Shown here piece after piece: positions 26,851 to 34,543 of a stretch of 64,000 nucleotides of DNA; the first letter of the stretch is position 1, and the number at the start of each line of letters is the position of its first letter. The stretch covers positions 57,934 to 121,933 of the forward strand of contig NZ_JAYGHH010000010.1 of the NCBI RefSeq assembly GCF_034931045.1, given 5' to 3'. This DNA comes from Nodularia sp034931045. GTDB lineage: Bacteria; Cyanobacteriota; Cyanobacteriia; Cyanobacteriales; Nostocaceae. The notes under the pieces were generated by a model, which did not search any database, was not told the origin of the DNA, and was given only the letters and a program-made list of their open reading frames with translations. Made by a program: the position numbers and the translations under genes.

Positions 26851-26889
26851 AAACGAACCGCCAAGTCGCCAAGTGCGCCAAGGAAGAGG
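26851..26889. repeat. TTGGCG dispersed repeat, inverted copy
   Basis: AAACGAACCGCCAAGTCGCC followed by AAGTGCGCCAAGGAAGAGG; the reverse complement matches 24193-24220 except one base. It lies just after hypE. Confidence 0.88.
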
Positions 26890-26929
26890 GAATGATTATT
26901 TAGACGGTGTTTGAAAAGTATTGTTTATT

Positions 26930-26995
26930 ACTAGCCCTGGCGACTAGAAGTCGCGGCTATACAGACAAAACCCGCCTACGCGGGTTAAAAATCCC
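26930..26995. repeat. AACCCGC hairpin repeat before hypA
   Basis: A dispersed element GGCGACTAGAAGTCGCGGCT followed by ACAAAACCCGCCTACGCGGG. The hairpin AACCCGC-CTAC-GCGGGTT spans 26969-26986. T-rich sequence follows it only on the minus strand, so it would not terminate the hyp transcript. Confidence 0.7.
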
Positions 26996-27017
26996 ACTTT
27001 AATCAGCACTTAATTTT

Positions 27018-27347
27018 ATGCACGAACTAGGTATTACGCAAAATATTGTGGCTATTGTTAGTGAACACGCCCAAGGTGCAAAGGTGCAACGGGTGGTGTT
27101 AGAAATTGGTCAACTTTCGGCGATTTTACCTGATGCTATTGAGTTCTGTTTTGATATCTGTACTCAAGGTACTGTTTTGGTAGGGGCGATATTAGAAATT
27201 AGGGAAATTCCTGGTTTAGCACGATGTCGTGAATGTGGTGCGGAAATATATTTAGATAAACCTTTTGGTGTATGTGGCTGTGGTAGCGTGCAATTAGACT
27301 TAATAGCTGGTGAAGAACTGAAAATTAAAGAAATAGAAGTAGTATAA
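27018..27347 (+). CDS. hypA: Nickel metallochaperone HypA
   Basis: A 109-residue HypA. The N-terminal MHE provides the nickel ligand His2. The zinc site is made of CRECG and CGCG-type pairs (ARCRECGAEIYL and GVCGCGSVQL). With HypB it inserts nickel into HupL. It is followed after 2 bases by hypB. Confidence 0.96.
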   Translation: MHELGITQNIVAIVSEHAQGAKVQRVVLEIGQLSAILPDAIEFCFDICTQGTVLVGAILEIREIPGLARCRECGAEIYLDKPFGVCGCGSVQLDLIAGEELKIKEIEVV

Positions 27348-27349
27348 TT

Positions 27350-28201
27350 ATGTGTGTAACTTGTGGTTGTTCTGATGATGCTCAAAGCACAATTACTAAT
27401 TTAGAAACTGGTGAAGTTGAACACAATCACCATGATCATACTCATACTTTACCTGATGGTACTGTAATCACTCATTCTCATCATCATGATACTCAGCATG
27501 AAGCGTCTCAAGTTCATGCCAAAATACATAATACAACAATATCCTTAGAACAGGATATTTTAGCGAAAAATAATTTGATAGCTGCCCAAAATCGGGGATG
27601 GTTTAAAGGACGCAATATTTTAGCGTTAAATTTAATGAGTTCTCCTGGTTCTGGTAAAACAACTCTGTTAACTCGGACTATTCATGATTTGAAAAATCAG
27701 TTACCGATTAGTGTAATTGAAGGCGACCAAGAAACCGCTAATGATGCCGAAAAAATTCAGGAAACTGGCTGTAAGGTTGTACAAATTAATACGGGTACTG
27801 GTTGTCATTTAGAAGCCTCTATGATTGACAGGGGTTTACAGCAATTGAACCCGCCGCTTAATTCGGTGGTGATGATTGAAAATGTGGGAAACTTGGTTTG
27901 TCCGGCTTTGTTTGATTTGGGAGAACAAGCTAAAGTCGTTATTCTCTCAGTGACTGAGGGAGAAGATAAGCCTATTAAGTATCCCCATATATTTCGTGCT
28001 AGTGATATTATGATTCTTACTAAGGTTGATTTGCTCCCTTATGTGCAGTTTGATGTGCAAAAATGTATAAATTACGCCCAAAACATTAATCCCCAAATTC
28101 AGATTTTTCAGGTTTCTGCTACTACTGGTGCTGGTTTGAAAAATTGGTATGAGTGGCTGTCTACCAAATTAGCTAATTTGGCGATTCCAGTTTCTGTTTA
28201 A
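27350..28201 (+). CDS. hypB: Nickel-insertion GTPase HypB
   Basis: A 283-residue HypB. It starts with MCVTCGC, then a His-rich metal-storage segment (about 24-58, with HNHHDHTH and THSHHHD). The G domain has P-loop SSPGSGKTTLL, VIEGDQET and LTKVDLLPYV. The His-rich region suggests nickel storage as well as delivery. It is the last gene of the operon and a terminator follows 53 bases later. Confidence 0.97.
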   Translation: MCVTCGCSDDAQSTITNLETGEVEHNHHDHTHTLPDGTVITHSHHHDTQHEASQVHAKIHNTTISLEQDILAKNNLIAAQNRGWFKGRNILALNLMSSPGSGKTTLLTRTIHDLKNQLPISVIEGDQETANDAEKIQETGCKVVQINTGTGCHLEASMIDRGLQQLNPPLNSVVMIENVGNLVCPALFDLGEQAKVVILSVTEGEDKPIKYPHIFRASDIMILTKVDLLPYVQFDVQKCINYAQNINPQIQIFQVSATTGAGLKNWYEWLSTKLANLAIPVSV

Positions 28202-28254
28202 AAATTTCACCGTAGCTGATTAAATAATATAAGTAGAAAATTAATTTCTAGATG

Positions 28255-28286
28255 AACACAGATAGCAAAATACATCTGTGTTTTTT
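28255..28286 (+). terminator. hyp operon terminator
   Basis: A perfect 9-bp stem, AACACAGAT / ATCTGTGTT (28255-28263 and 28274-28282), with a 10-base loop and a TTTTTT run overlapping its end (28281-28286). Confidence 0.9.
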
Positions 28287-28539
28287 CGTGATTCTACTAA
28301 TTAATAAAGTATCTAATTCACAGGGTAAGTTCATTTGTTTGGTCTTTGTATTTTGATTTAACCTTTTAATAAACAACAATTCTGGGTTTATGAAATCCCT
28401 CTGAAGATCCATGAAAAAATTAACTATTTTCATCAAAAATGAATAGTGCATATTCTTCTTATTCTGGCAATTGATGAATCTTAAATAATGCACTTCAGGT
28501 TTAAATTAGTAAAGCTATCTTAGAAAGCAGAGAAGCACT
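28287..28539. other. Spacer before coq4-like gene
   Basis: AT-rich; no supported gene. A minus-strand open frame of 81 codons here has low-complexity composition and runs through the hyp terminator, so it is not called. Confidence 0.4.
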
Positions 28540-29263
28540 ATGGTCAATGTAATTACTCGTGATACTGAGACAGGACTCCTTGCTTACATTATTCAACTTT
28601 TAGCATCTAGTACCATAAGAACTGAGGATATTAGCACTGATAAATTATTTAACTTTGAAGATGCACTTGACCAAACGGAAATAGCACAACGAGCTGTTAA
28701 TGAGCTAAAAAAAATCCCTGAAGTAAACATTTTGTTTAAGGAACGCTGGCTTCCTGCTCCTTTTGATTTGGATGAGTTAAGTCAGCTGCCAAAGGGTACT
28801 TTAGGTCATGTTTATGCTCATAAAATTAAGTCCAAAGGCTTTGATCCCTACTTCTACAAGACAGTTCCTGTAGTTGACGATATTTCCTACCTTAAAATGC
28901 TGTGGAGAACTACGCATGATTTTTATCATCTAGTTGGGGGATTTGATACTGATGAAATTGGCGAAATTGGACTACAAGTTTTTTTCCTGGCTCAAACTCC
29001 AATTCNNNNNNNNNNNNNNNNNNNNNNNNNTCAGCGCTATCATGGTGAGCTTTGGTTTGGTGATAATTAGTCTTGATAAACCAAATAAAATTAAATATTT
29101 GATGTCGGAGATTTCCCGTGCTTATCATCTCGGTTCCCAAACTTCAGGTAAGTTTATCGCTCAAAAATGGGATCAATATTGGGATGTACAAATTAGTGAG
29201 ATTCGAGCCAATCTAGGAATGGAGGCTATTTTGTCAAACTCATTCTCTGCAAACAGGATTTAG
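28540..29263 (+). CDS. Coq4-family protein (with assembly gap)
   Basis: A Coq4-like protein of about 230 residues, interrupted by 25 N at 29006. Before the gap: LFKERWLPAPFDLDELSQLP, GTLGHVYAHK and WRTTHDFYHLVGGFDTDEIG. The HDxxH-type motif (HDFYH) is the conserved metal-site segment of Coq4. After the gap, in another frame, the protein continues AIMVSFGLVIIS... RAYHLGSQTSGKFIAQKWDQ... to a stop at 29263. The coding bases on each side total a multiple of 3, so a true gap of 3k bases restores one frame. In cyanobacteria, which make plastoquinone, the role of Coq4-like proteins is unclear. Confidence 0.85.
29006..29030. other. Assembly gap (25 N) inside coq4-like gene
   Basis: The same 25-N placeholder length as the gap at 8754. 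The true length is probably a multiple of three. Confidence 0.9.
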
Positions 29264-29354
29264 CTACAATTTTCCGATATTTATGTCTGCTTTTATTCTC
29301 TCCCCGGAGGCGGGGAAGAGTAAGATCATATTAGGCAATTCGAGAGGTTTGCTA

Positions 29355-29726
29355 TTACAGCCAATCCCGATAAGCCGAAATTTCATTGACGCTAATTTCA
29401 AATGGCGTGCCTTTACCAAATGGAGGATAAACGCGGATTTTGGCGTTATGGGTAAACCTCTCTAGCCGATTCCCTAACTGGGGAATATTACTGACTATAT
29501 GCCAGTAAGATACTATGTCAGGGCAATCAATTATCAGCGTCAGGGTGGTGCTATTCTTGGTGAGATACCATTGACAGTTTGATAATAAGACTTGCGTAAT
29601 GCGATCGCAAGCATGAAAAAAGCATATACCAGTAGATCGTTCTAACTCCAAATGCAGCATTCCATCCTGTTTCGTTACCTCAATAGGTGGTAAATCATCG
29701 GGAGGAAGCTGGTGTAGTTTAGACAT
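29355..29726 (-). CDS. Unknown 123-aa protein, 'YRDW' family copy 2
   Basis: Paralog of the protein at 8162-8536; family not recognised. Shared landmarks: CDRITQVLLSNCQWY, TLIIDCPDIV, NAKIRVYPP, and PFEISVNEISAYRDWL at the end. The N-terminal 30 residues differ between copies. The start overlaps the end of the luciferase-like monooxygenase gene by 8 bases, so the two are translated together. Copy 1 follows a SagB-type nitroreductase, so both are tied to flavin oxidoreductases. Confidence 0.77.
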   Translation of the reverse strand: MSKLHQLPPDDLPPIEVTKQDGMLHLELERSTGICFFHACDRITQVLLSNCQWYLTKNSTTLTLIIDCPDIVSYWHIVSNIPQLGNRLERFTHNAKIRVYPPFGKGTPFEISVNEISAYRDWL

Positions 29727-30723
29727 AATTCCGAACCTCTTGGTTGTAGCGTTCTAAACTTTCTAAGTTCTTTTGCAGAACAAAAGAAGAGGGTTTGAGC
29801 GCTAATGTACCGAGATTTAACTCGTCCTGAAATGTTTTGATTTTGTCTCGACAAGTCCTCACATCACCAATAATTGAATTCTCAATCAAATAATCTTCAT
29901 CGAAACAAATATTTGTCCGATCAAATGGTTTTTGATTGGGATTCTTGCTATTCTCCATGACATAAGCTGAGTTAGCTTTCATCTTTTGGCTGAATTTGCG
30001 AATGAATGGCAAAGCCTCGCTCACTGCTTCATCAAATGTTTTCCCCACATAAAAGAAGCGTGCCAATACAAATTTTTCGGAGCCGCTATTATTAAAGGCG
30101 CGATATTTAGCCACAGTGTTTTTCAGTCTCTCTAAAGAGAATGGCGGCCCCCCCATTAAACCGAAGGCATTTTGAGCAGCAAATTCTATGCCTTGAGCAT
30201 CACCAGTGGCTATGTAAACTGGAATTTGAGACTGTAATGGCTTGGGAGAAATGGTCAAGCGATCGCATTGATAATACTGTCCATTAAATGACACATCAGT
30301 ATCATATAACAGCTTTTGAATTAAGGCGATCGCTTCTAACATTTTGGCGCGAGATTCACCCATTGGTGTACCAAAATGCTTATTATGTTCAGGGAAAGGC
30401 CCCCCTTTTGCCACACCAAATAATAATCTGCCATTACACAAATTATCCAAAGTAGCAATATCTTCTGCTACCCGAATCGGGTTATGAAATGGCAATAATA
30501 CCGCCGCCGTCGCTAGTTGAATCGTTGACGTAAGCCCCGCTAGGTGTGCCATTAACAGCAACATAGACGAGCTGAGATTGAATTCATTAAAATGATGTTC
30601 ACTCACCCACGCTGACTCAAAACCTAAGCTTTCCGCCTGCTGCACTAGCGCCACTTGTTCAAAGATTGTGCGGCTGGTATTCTGATGATGATTTTCGTAA
30701 TTGCAAAAAATTCCAGTTTTCAT
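29719..30723 (-). CDS. Luciferase-like flavin-dependent monooxygenase
   Basis: A 334-residue member of the luciferase-like (LLM) TIM-barrel family. It starts MKTGIFCNYENHH, with the typical LVQQAESLGFESAWVSEHHF, LATAAVLLPFHNPIRVAEDI and GRLLFGVAKGGPFPEH. The bound flavin would be reduced FMN or F420; cyanobacteria make F420 in some cases, so the cofactor is uncertain. The substrate is unknown. It overlaps the downstream 123-aa unknown gene. Confidence 0.85.
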   Translation of the reverse strand: MKTGIFCNYENHHQNTSRTIFEQVALVQQAESLGFESAWVSEHHFNEFNLSSSMLLLMAHLAGLTSTIQLATAAVLLPFHNPIRVAEDIATLDNLCNGRLLFGVAKGGPFPEHNKHFGTPMGESRAKMLEAIALIQKLLYDTDVSFNGQYYQCDRLTISPKPLQSQIPVYIATGDAQGIEFAAQNAFGLMGGPPFSLERLKNTVAKYRAFNNSGSEKFVLARFFYVGKTFDEAVSEALPFIRKFSQKMKANSAYVMENSKNPNQKPFDRTNICFDEDYLIENSIIGDVRTCRDKIKTFQDELNLGTLALKPSSFVLQKNLESLERYNQEVRNYV

Positions 30724-30745
30724 TGTCAGCGATCGCTATTTTAAC

Positions 30746-30773
30746 AGTTATCAGTTATCAGTTATCAGTTATC
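30746..30773. repeat. Heptamer AGTTATC repeat, 4 units
   Basis: Four consecutive AGTTATC units just upstream (minus-strand sense) of the luciferase-like gene. The same unit builds the hupL terminator hairpin at 14191-14228. Confidence 0.9.
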
Positions 30774-30833
30774 AGTCAAGAGACATAATTGGGGCTAAAT
30801 CTTCCACCTCATGCCTTGATAACTGTTCACTGC

Positions 30834-31214
30834 TCACTGTTCACTGGCTTGAGTTGTCACCCATTGCAACTCCAACCATAAGCGGGGATTGGTATCCTTA
30901 AGTTTAGACATAGGATCGCGTAACAATCGTGACCCGTTCATACAGACGACTTGAATTAGTCCCATATTATCTGCTAGTTCTCTGAGTACGTCTTTTTGAG
31001 CTTGCACATAGGGAAGCATTTTTTCCGAGCAATAAATCCCTATATATTGCAAACGTCTAGCCGGTCGTCCCCAAAAACAGGTAATGACTCTCACATGACA
31101 CCCGTCTAGTAATTCTCCAAGTGTTGGGTAATAGTGAGTGACGACTCTTGTGAATTCTTTAGCTAGGATATGTTCAGCAATCATATCAACTGATATTTCT
31201 GTAGCGCTCATCAC
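30834..31214 (-). CDS. Hypothetical protein, 126 aa
   Basis: Not recognised. A soluble mixed alpha/beta protein with visible blocks HYYPTLGELLDGCHVRVITC, GRPARRLQYIGIYCSEKMLP and DVLRELADNMGLIQVVCMNG. There is no signal peptide or membrane helix. It has four cysteines, not in a standard metal motif. The frame is good and the codon use matches neighbours. It is 110 bases upstream of the luciferase-like gene on the same strand and might be co-transcribed, although the repeat array lies between them. Confidence 0.65.
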   Translation of the reverse strand: MMSATEISVDMIAEHILAKEFTRVVTHYYPTLGELLDGCHVRVITCFWGRPARRLQYIGIYCSEKMLPYVQAQKDVLRELADNMGLIQVVCMNGSRLLRDPMSKLKDTNPRLWLELQWVTTQASEQ

Positions 31215-31528
31215 GCTATTTAATATAACATATTATTGTCAATTAAACCTGACAAATTACATGATTTCTTTCTTTTTTATGATATATTTCCCATAAACAA
31301 TCTCTACAAAAGCTTGAGGAAATACAAATTTTTATTTATTCAGATAGATATGAAAAAATGAGGTGTGTTTTAATGTGACATCACCTCATATATTATTTTG
31401 ATTGCATGGGCAAGAATTGAAAAATTTCAGAATCTTGGATTTTCGCCTCTGGAGAAAGTTTTAAATGGCAAACTCAAAATCTTCAGTTTTAATTAATGTA
31501 CATTCTGAATTTTGAATTTTAATCATGA
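31215..31528. other. Gene-free spacer
   Basis: About 310 AT-rich bases between two minus-strand genes. I see no open frame, hairpin or repeat of note. Confidence 0.4.
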
Positions 31529-31840
31529 TTAACGAGCCTTACGCTCTGCTACTAAAACTTCAGCCACCATTTCTGGCACATCTACAAAATCAGAAAATCC
31601 TTCAGAAGCTGGAATCGGTGAAATAAATGTATAGTTTGGGTCACACATTCCCGTATCATAGACTTCAATAAACCAACGATCAGGAAATCCTTCAACACCC
31701 AATTCTACAATATACCAACTCTCACCAATTAGCCGAGAGCCAAACATGACAAACCACTCTCGATGATCTTCTGAGATGTTCCAGTCTGCCATGAGGAACT
31801 CTAACGCAATTTGTCCAGCGTCGGTTTCAGTCAGCAGCAT
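31529..31840 (-). CDS. Hypothetical protein, 103 aa
   Basis: Not recognised. An acidic, Trp- and Tyr-rich small protein (DWNISEDHREWFVMFGSRL, ESWYIVELGVEGFPDRWFIE, then TFISPIPASEGFSDF), reminiscent of small immunity-like or domain-wrapping proteins, but no family is assigned. It begins 2 bases after the stop of the 88-aa gene, so it belongs to the 32576-to-31529 minus-strand operon. Confidence 0.65.
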   Translation of the reverse strand: MLLTETDAGQIALEFLMADWNISEDHREWFVMFGSRLIGESWYIVELGVEGFPDRWFIEVYDTGMCDPNYTFISPIPASEGFSDFVDVPEMVAEVLVAERKAR

Positions 31841-31842
31841 AT

Positions 31843-32109
31843 TTACTCCTTACTTGCAACGTCAGAATTTGAAACTTCAGGATATAAGCCCAGTTGCTTT
31901 GCTAATTCACGAGCGACAAAAAATAAAAACTGAGCGCCTTCTTGATTACCACCATGAGCAAAACTAGATGCTACTTGTAGCATCGTTTCCACAAAAGGAG
32001 CATCAATCAATTCTGGTTGTGCTTCTAAAACTTCTGGTTCTTGACCATTAGGACATTTCAGTAACTTGTCAATGAGATCGAAATATTGGATTTGGCGTTC
32101 TTCTGTCAT
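31843..32109 (-). CDS. Small helical protein resembling CHAT/TPR N-domains
   Basis: An 88-residue helical protein: RQIQYFDLIDKLLKCPNGQE, PEVLEAQPELIDAPFVETML and GAQFLFFVARELAKQLGL. This pattern closely resembles the N-terminal module of large cyanobacterial TPR/CHAT proteins (the LLxCPxGxEPExLxAxxELxD segment), here standing alone. It may be a split-off interaction domain. It overlaps an operon with a two-helix membrane protein upstream and the 103-aa unknown downstream. Confidence 0.72.
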   Translation of the reverse strand: MTEERQIQYFDLIDKLLKCPNGQEPEVLEAQPELIDAPFVETMLQVASSFAHGGNQEGAQFLFFVARELAKQLGLYPEVSNSDVASKE

Positions 32110-32150
32110 GGTAATTTCGTTTCTTTAATGAGTAAAATTTGCAGAGAGGA

Positions 32151-32576
32151 TTACTCGATACTTTGCTGCCAAAGCCTTTCCAACATTTCAACTTGTTCCT
32201 TTAAGATAGCAGCACGGTAAACAAGATATCTGTCATAAACAATAATCCCTAAACCAACAAAAATTGGGGTGATTAAGACAAACCATTGCAAAATACTTGC
32301 CAGTCTATATTGCTCGGCAGCAATTAATAATCGGGTCACAAGATTGCGATCAGAGATTTCCTTTTTTGTCTGATATTGGGATGAACTTTTAGCTGCTGAT
32401 TGGGAAAACAAGGCAGAATTTTCTGGAGGAGTTTTGTCAATTTCACAGGATAAATTCTGCATTTTAACGAACTCAATATGTCGTCCCCAAACTATGCTAA
32501 ATACTACTAAACCAGGAGAAAGCACCACTAAGGTAACTAAACAAACTGTGAGAACATTTAGAAGTTTAACTTTCAT
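32151..32576 (-). CDS. Two-TM membrane protein, 141 aa
   Basis: Not recognised. It has two strong hydrophobic segments: VLTVCLVTLVVLSPGLVVFS near the N-terminus and FVLITPIFVGLGIIVYDRYL near residue 100. Between them is a polar ~55-residue loop with NSALFSQSAAKSSSQYQTKK, and the C-terminal helix EQVEMLERLWQQSIE faces the cytoplasm if the N-terminus is inside. It is the first gene of the small operon running to 31529. Confidence 0.65.
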   Translation of the reverse strand: MKVKLLNVLTVCLVTLVVLSPGLVVFSIVWGRHIEFVKMQNLSCEIDKTPPENSALFSQSAAKSSSQYQTKKEISDRNLVTRLLIAAEQYRLASILQWFVLITPIFVGLGIIVYDRYLVYRAAILKEQVEMLERLWQQSIE

Positions 32577-33517
32577 CTTTGCTCTCCCGTGTTAGATAGT
32601 ATGCACCCAGACAAATTCCTGTGGCTGTTTATCTAACCAGTTTTTGCTTTCCACGTTGCCAACATTTCTAATACTAAAGTTTAACAATCTATCAGCCTTC
32701 AGTTTGTTCACTGACTACTGAAAAGTTACTGATTTTTCCACAAAAGCTATAGTTATCAACTTAGGACTAATATCTTCACAACTACGAGAGTTAAGAAGTC
32801 CCCCCTAATTCTGTGGGTAAAACCCTAAGAACTTCGGGGGGTAGAGGGGAATCTCTGCGTAAATCCTACAAAATTTATAGCAGTCGTCCCTCTTGAGCCG
32901 AGTTTGCTCTAGCAAAATTAAGATTATTAAATTTATTAAATTTGTACTCAAAGCCTATAACTTATACCTCATCAGGCGGATAAAAATTTTTTGGGGGATG
33001 GGTACTAGTATTTTTGAGGTGGGGTACTAGTATTTCTGAAGGGGGGTACTAGCATTTATGTACTCAGGCTTAAAGCTATGTAGAGCAATGCTAGAGGGCA
33101 GTTTTGATGCTGTTTTTTGCTTCTTCAAGGTTGTACTCAAATAAATAGATTATGTGGAGAGTCTACACTAAATTTCTCTGAAAATCCATTATTTTTCGAT
33201 TGTCAATGCAGCCCCATATACTAAATATAAATTATAAAAAGTTAAATGGACAACTTTTTTATTCAGCAAACGAACTTCGTCTAGACAAAGACAGTAGAAT
33301 TAAACTATGAAATTGGACTATGGTAACTAGAAAACATTACGAGTCAAGGATAAGTGAGAAAATTACTTCAAATTGATGATTTAGATGATCAATTCTGAAT
33401 TTTGATCAGAATGGGTAGTCAAAACTTTTATTCACACCACATAAAAATTCAATACGTACAAGTGGATTTTTACTGGTAAATAATTGGTCATAGGCGTAAA
33501 ATCATAGGAGTGAATTT
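32577..33517. other. 940-base gene-free region with 22-bp repeats
   Basis: No supported gene. The notable feature is a 3-copy direct repeat at 33000-33065, listed separately. Just before cysK, TAGGAG (33505-33510) is its ribosome-binding site. A CCCCTAATT ... GGGGGGTAGAGGGG segment near 32806-32850 is a diffuse repeat of the hypD-tautomerase type. Confidence 0.5.
33000..33065. repeat. Three 22-bp direct repeats (GGGTACTAGTATTT)
   Basis: Copies start at 33000, 33022 and 33044 with an exact 22-base period. The core GGGTACTAGTATTT is kept in the first two, and the third has one change (GGGTACTAGCATTT). Two helical turns of spacing suits binding of a protein on one DNA face, but a function is inference. 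Confidence 0.9.
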
Positions 33518-34477
33518 ATGAGAATTGCTAAAGATATTACAGAACTTATTGGTAGAACTCCTTTAGTTCAACTGAATAAAATTCCTCAAGCTGAGGGCGT
33601 GAGAGCAAGGATAATTGTCAAACTCGAAGGCATGAACCCAGCCGCTTCAGTTAAAGACCGGATTGGCATTAGTATGGTAATGGCGGCAGAAGCCGAGGGT
33701 TTAATTCAGCCTGGGAAAACCATTTTAGTTGAACCAACTTCGGGGAATACAGGCATTGCTTTAGCGATGGTAGCAGCAGCACGTGGCTACCGTTTAATTT
33801 TGACAATGCCAGAGACAATGAGTCAAGAAAGACGCTCTATGCTCAAAGCCTACGGTGCAACGTTAGAATTAACACCAGGGGCAGAAGGAATGCGAGGGGC
33901 GATTAATAAAGCTGAAGCAATAGTGGCCAATACTCCCAATGCTTTGATGTTGCAACAGTTTCGCAACCCAGCTAATCCCAAAATTCACCGAGAAACTACC
34001 GCCGAAGAAATTTGGGCAGATACTGACACAGAAGTAGATATCATCATTGCTGGAGTCGGGACTGGTGGGACAATTACAGGAATTGCAGAAGTATTAAAAC
34101 AATATAAACCAAGTGTGCAAGCGATCGCAGTTGAACCCAGCAATAGTCCCATCCTCTCAGGTGGTACAGCCGGTTCCCATAAAATTCAAGGTATTGGTGC
34201 TGGATTCGTTCCAGATGTGCTGCGTTTAGAATTAATTGATGAAGTGATTAGAGTTAGTGACGAACAAGCTATGAGTTATGGACGACGTTTAGCAAAAGAG
34301 GAAGGATTATTATCTGGTATATCCTCTGGTGCGGCTTTATGTGCTGCTATTCAAGTCGGTCAACGTCCAGAAAATGCTGGTAAGTTAATCGTGATGATTC
34401 AGCCGTCTTTTGGAGAACGTTATCTCAGCACGCCCATGTTTCAGGATTTAGGAGGGAAAATGTCAGATAAAGATTAA
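33518..34477 (+). CDS. cysK: Cysteine synthase
   Basis: A 319-residue O-acetylserine sulfhydrylase. The PLP lysine is in GMNPAASVKDRIG. The substrate loop TSGNTGIALAM and phosphate-binding GVGTGGTITGIAE are intact, with SGISSGAALCAA near the end. It makes cysteine from O-acetylserine and sulfide, the sulfur source for Fe-S clusters. It stands alone after the 940-base spacer, with TAGGAG before the ATG. Confidence 0.95.
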   Translation: MRIAKDITELIGRTPLVQLNKIPQAEGVRARIIVKLEGMNPAASVKDRIGISMVMAAEAEGLIQPGKTILVEPTSGNTGIALAMVAAARGYRLILTMPETMSQERRSMLKAYGATLELTPGAEGMRGAINKAEAIVANTPNALMLQQFRNPANPKIHRETTAEEIWADTDTEVDIIIAGVGTGGTITGIAEVLKQYKPSVQAIAVEPSNSPILSGGTAGSHKIQGIGAGFVPDVLRLELIDEVIRVSDEQAMSYGRRLAKEEGLLSGISSGAALCAAIQVGQRPENAGKLIVMIQPSFGERYLSTPMFQDLGGKMSDKD

Positions 34478-34543
34478 AAATTATAAAAAAGACGCTGAAA
34501 ACACTTGAATTTGTGTTTATGTATTTCCACTGAAATTCATTAT

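Noticed and set aside
26969..26986. AACCCGC/GCGGGTT hairpin before hypA as a terminator of the hyp operon
   Set aside because: On the plus strand it is followed by A-rich, not T-rich, sequence. It is one of the dispersed repeats.
28248..28493. 81-codon minus frame after hypB
   Set aside because: It runs through the hyp terminator hairpin, is Lys/Asn/Phe-rich, and has no ribosome-binding site.
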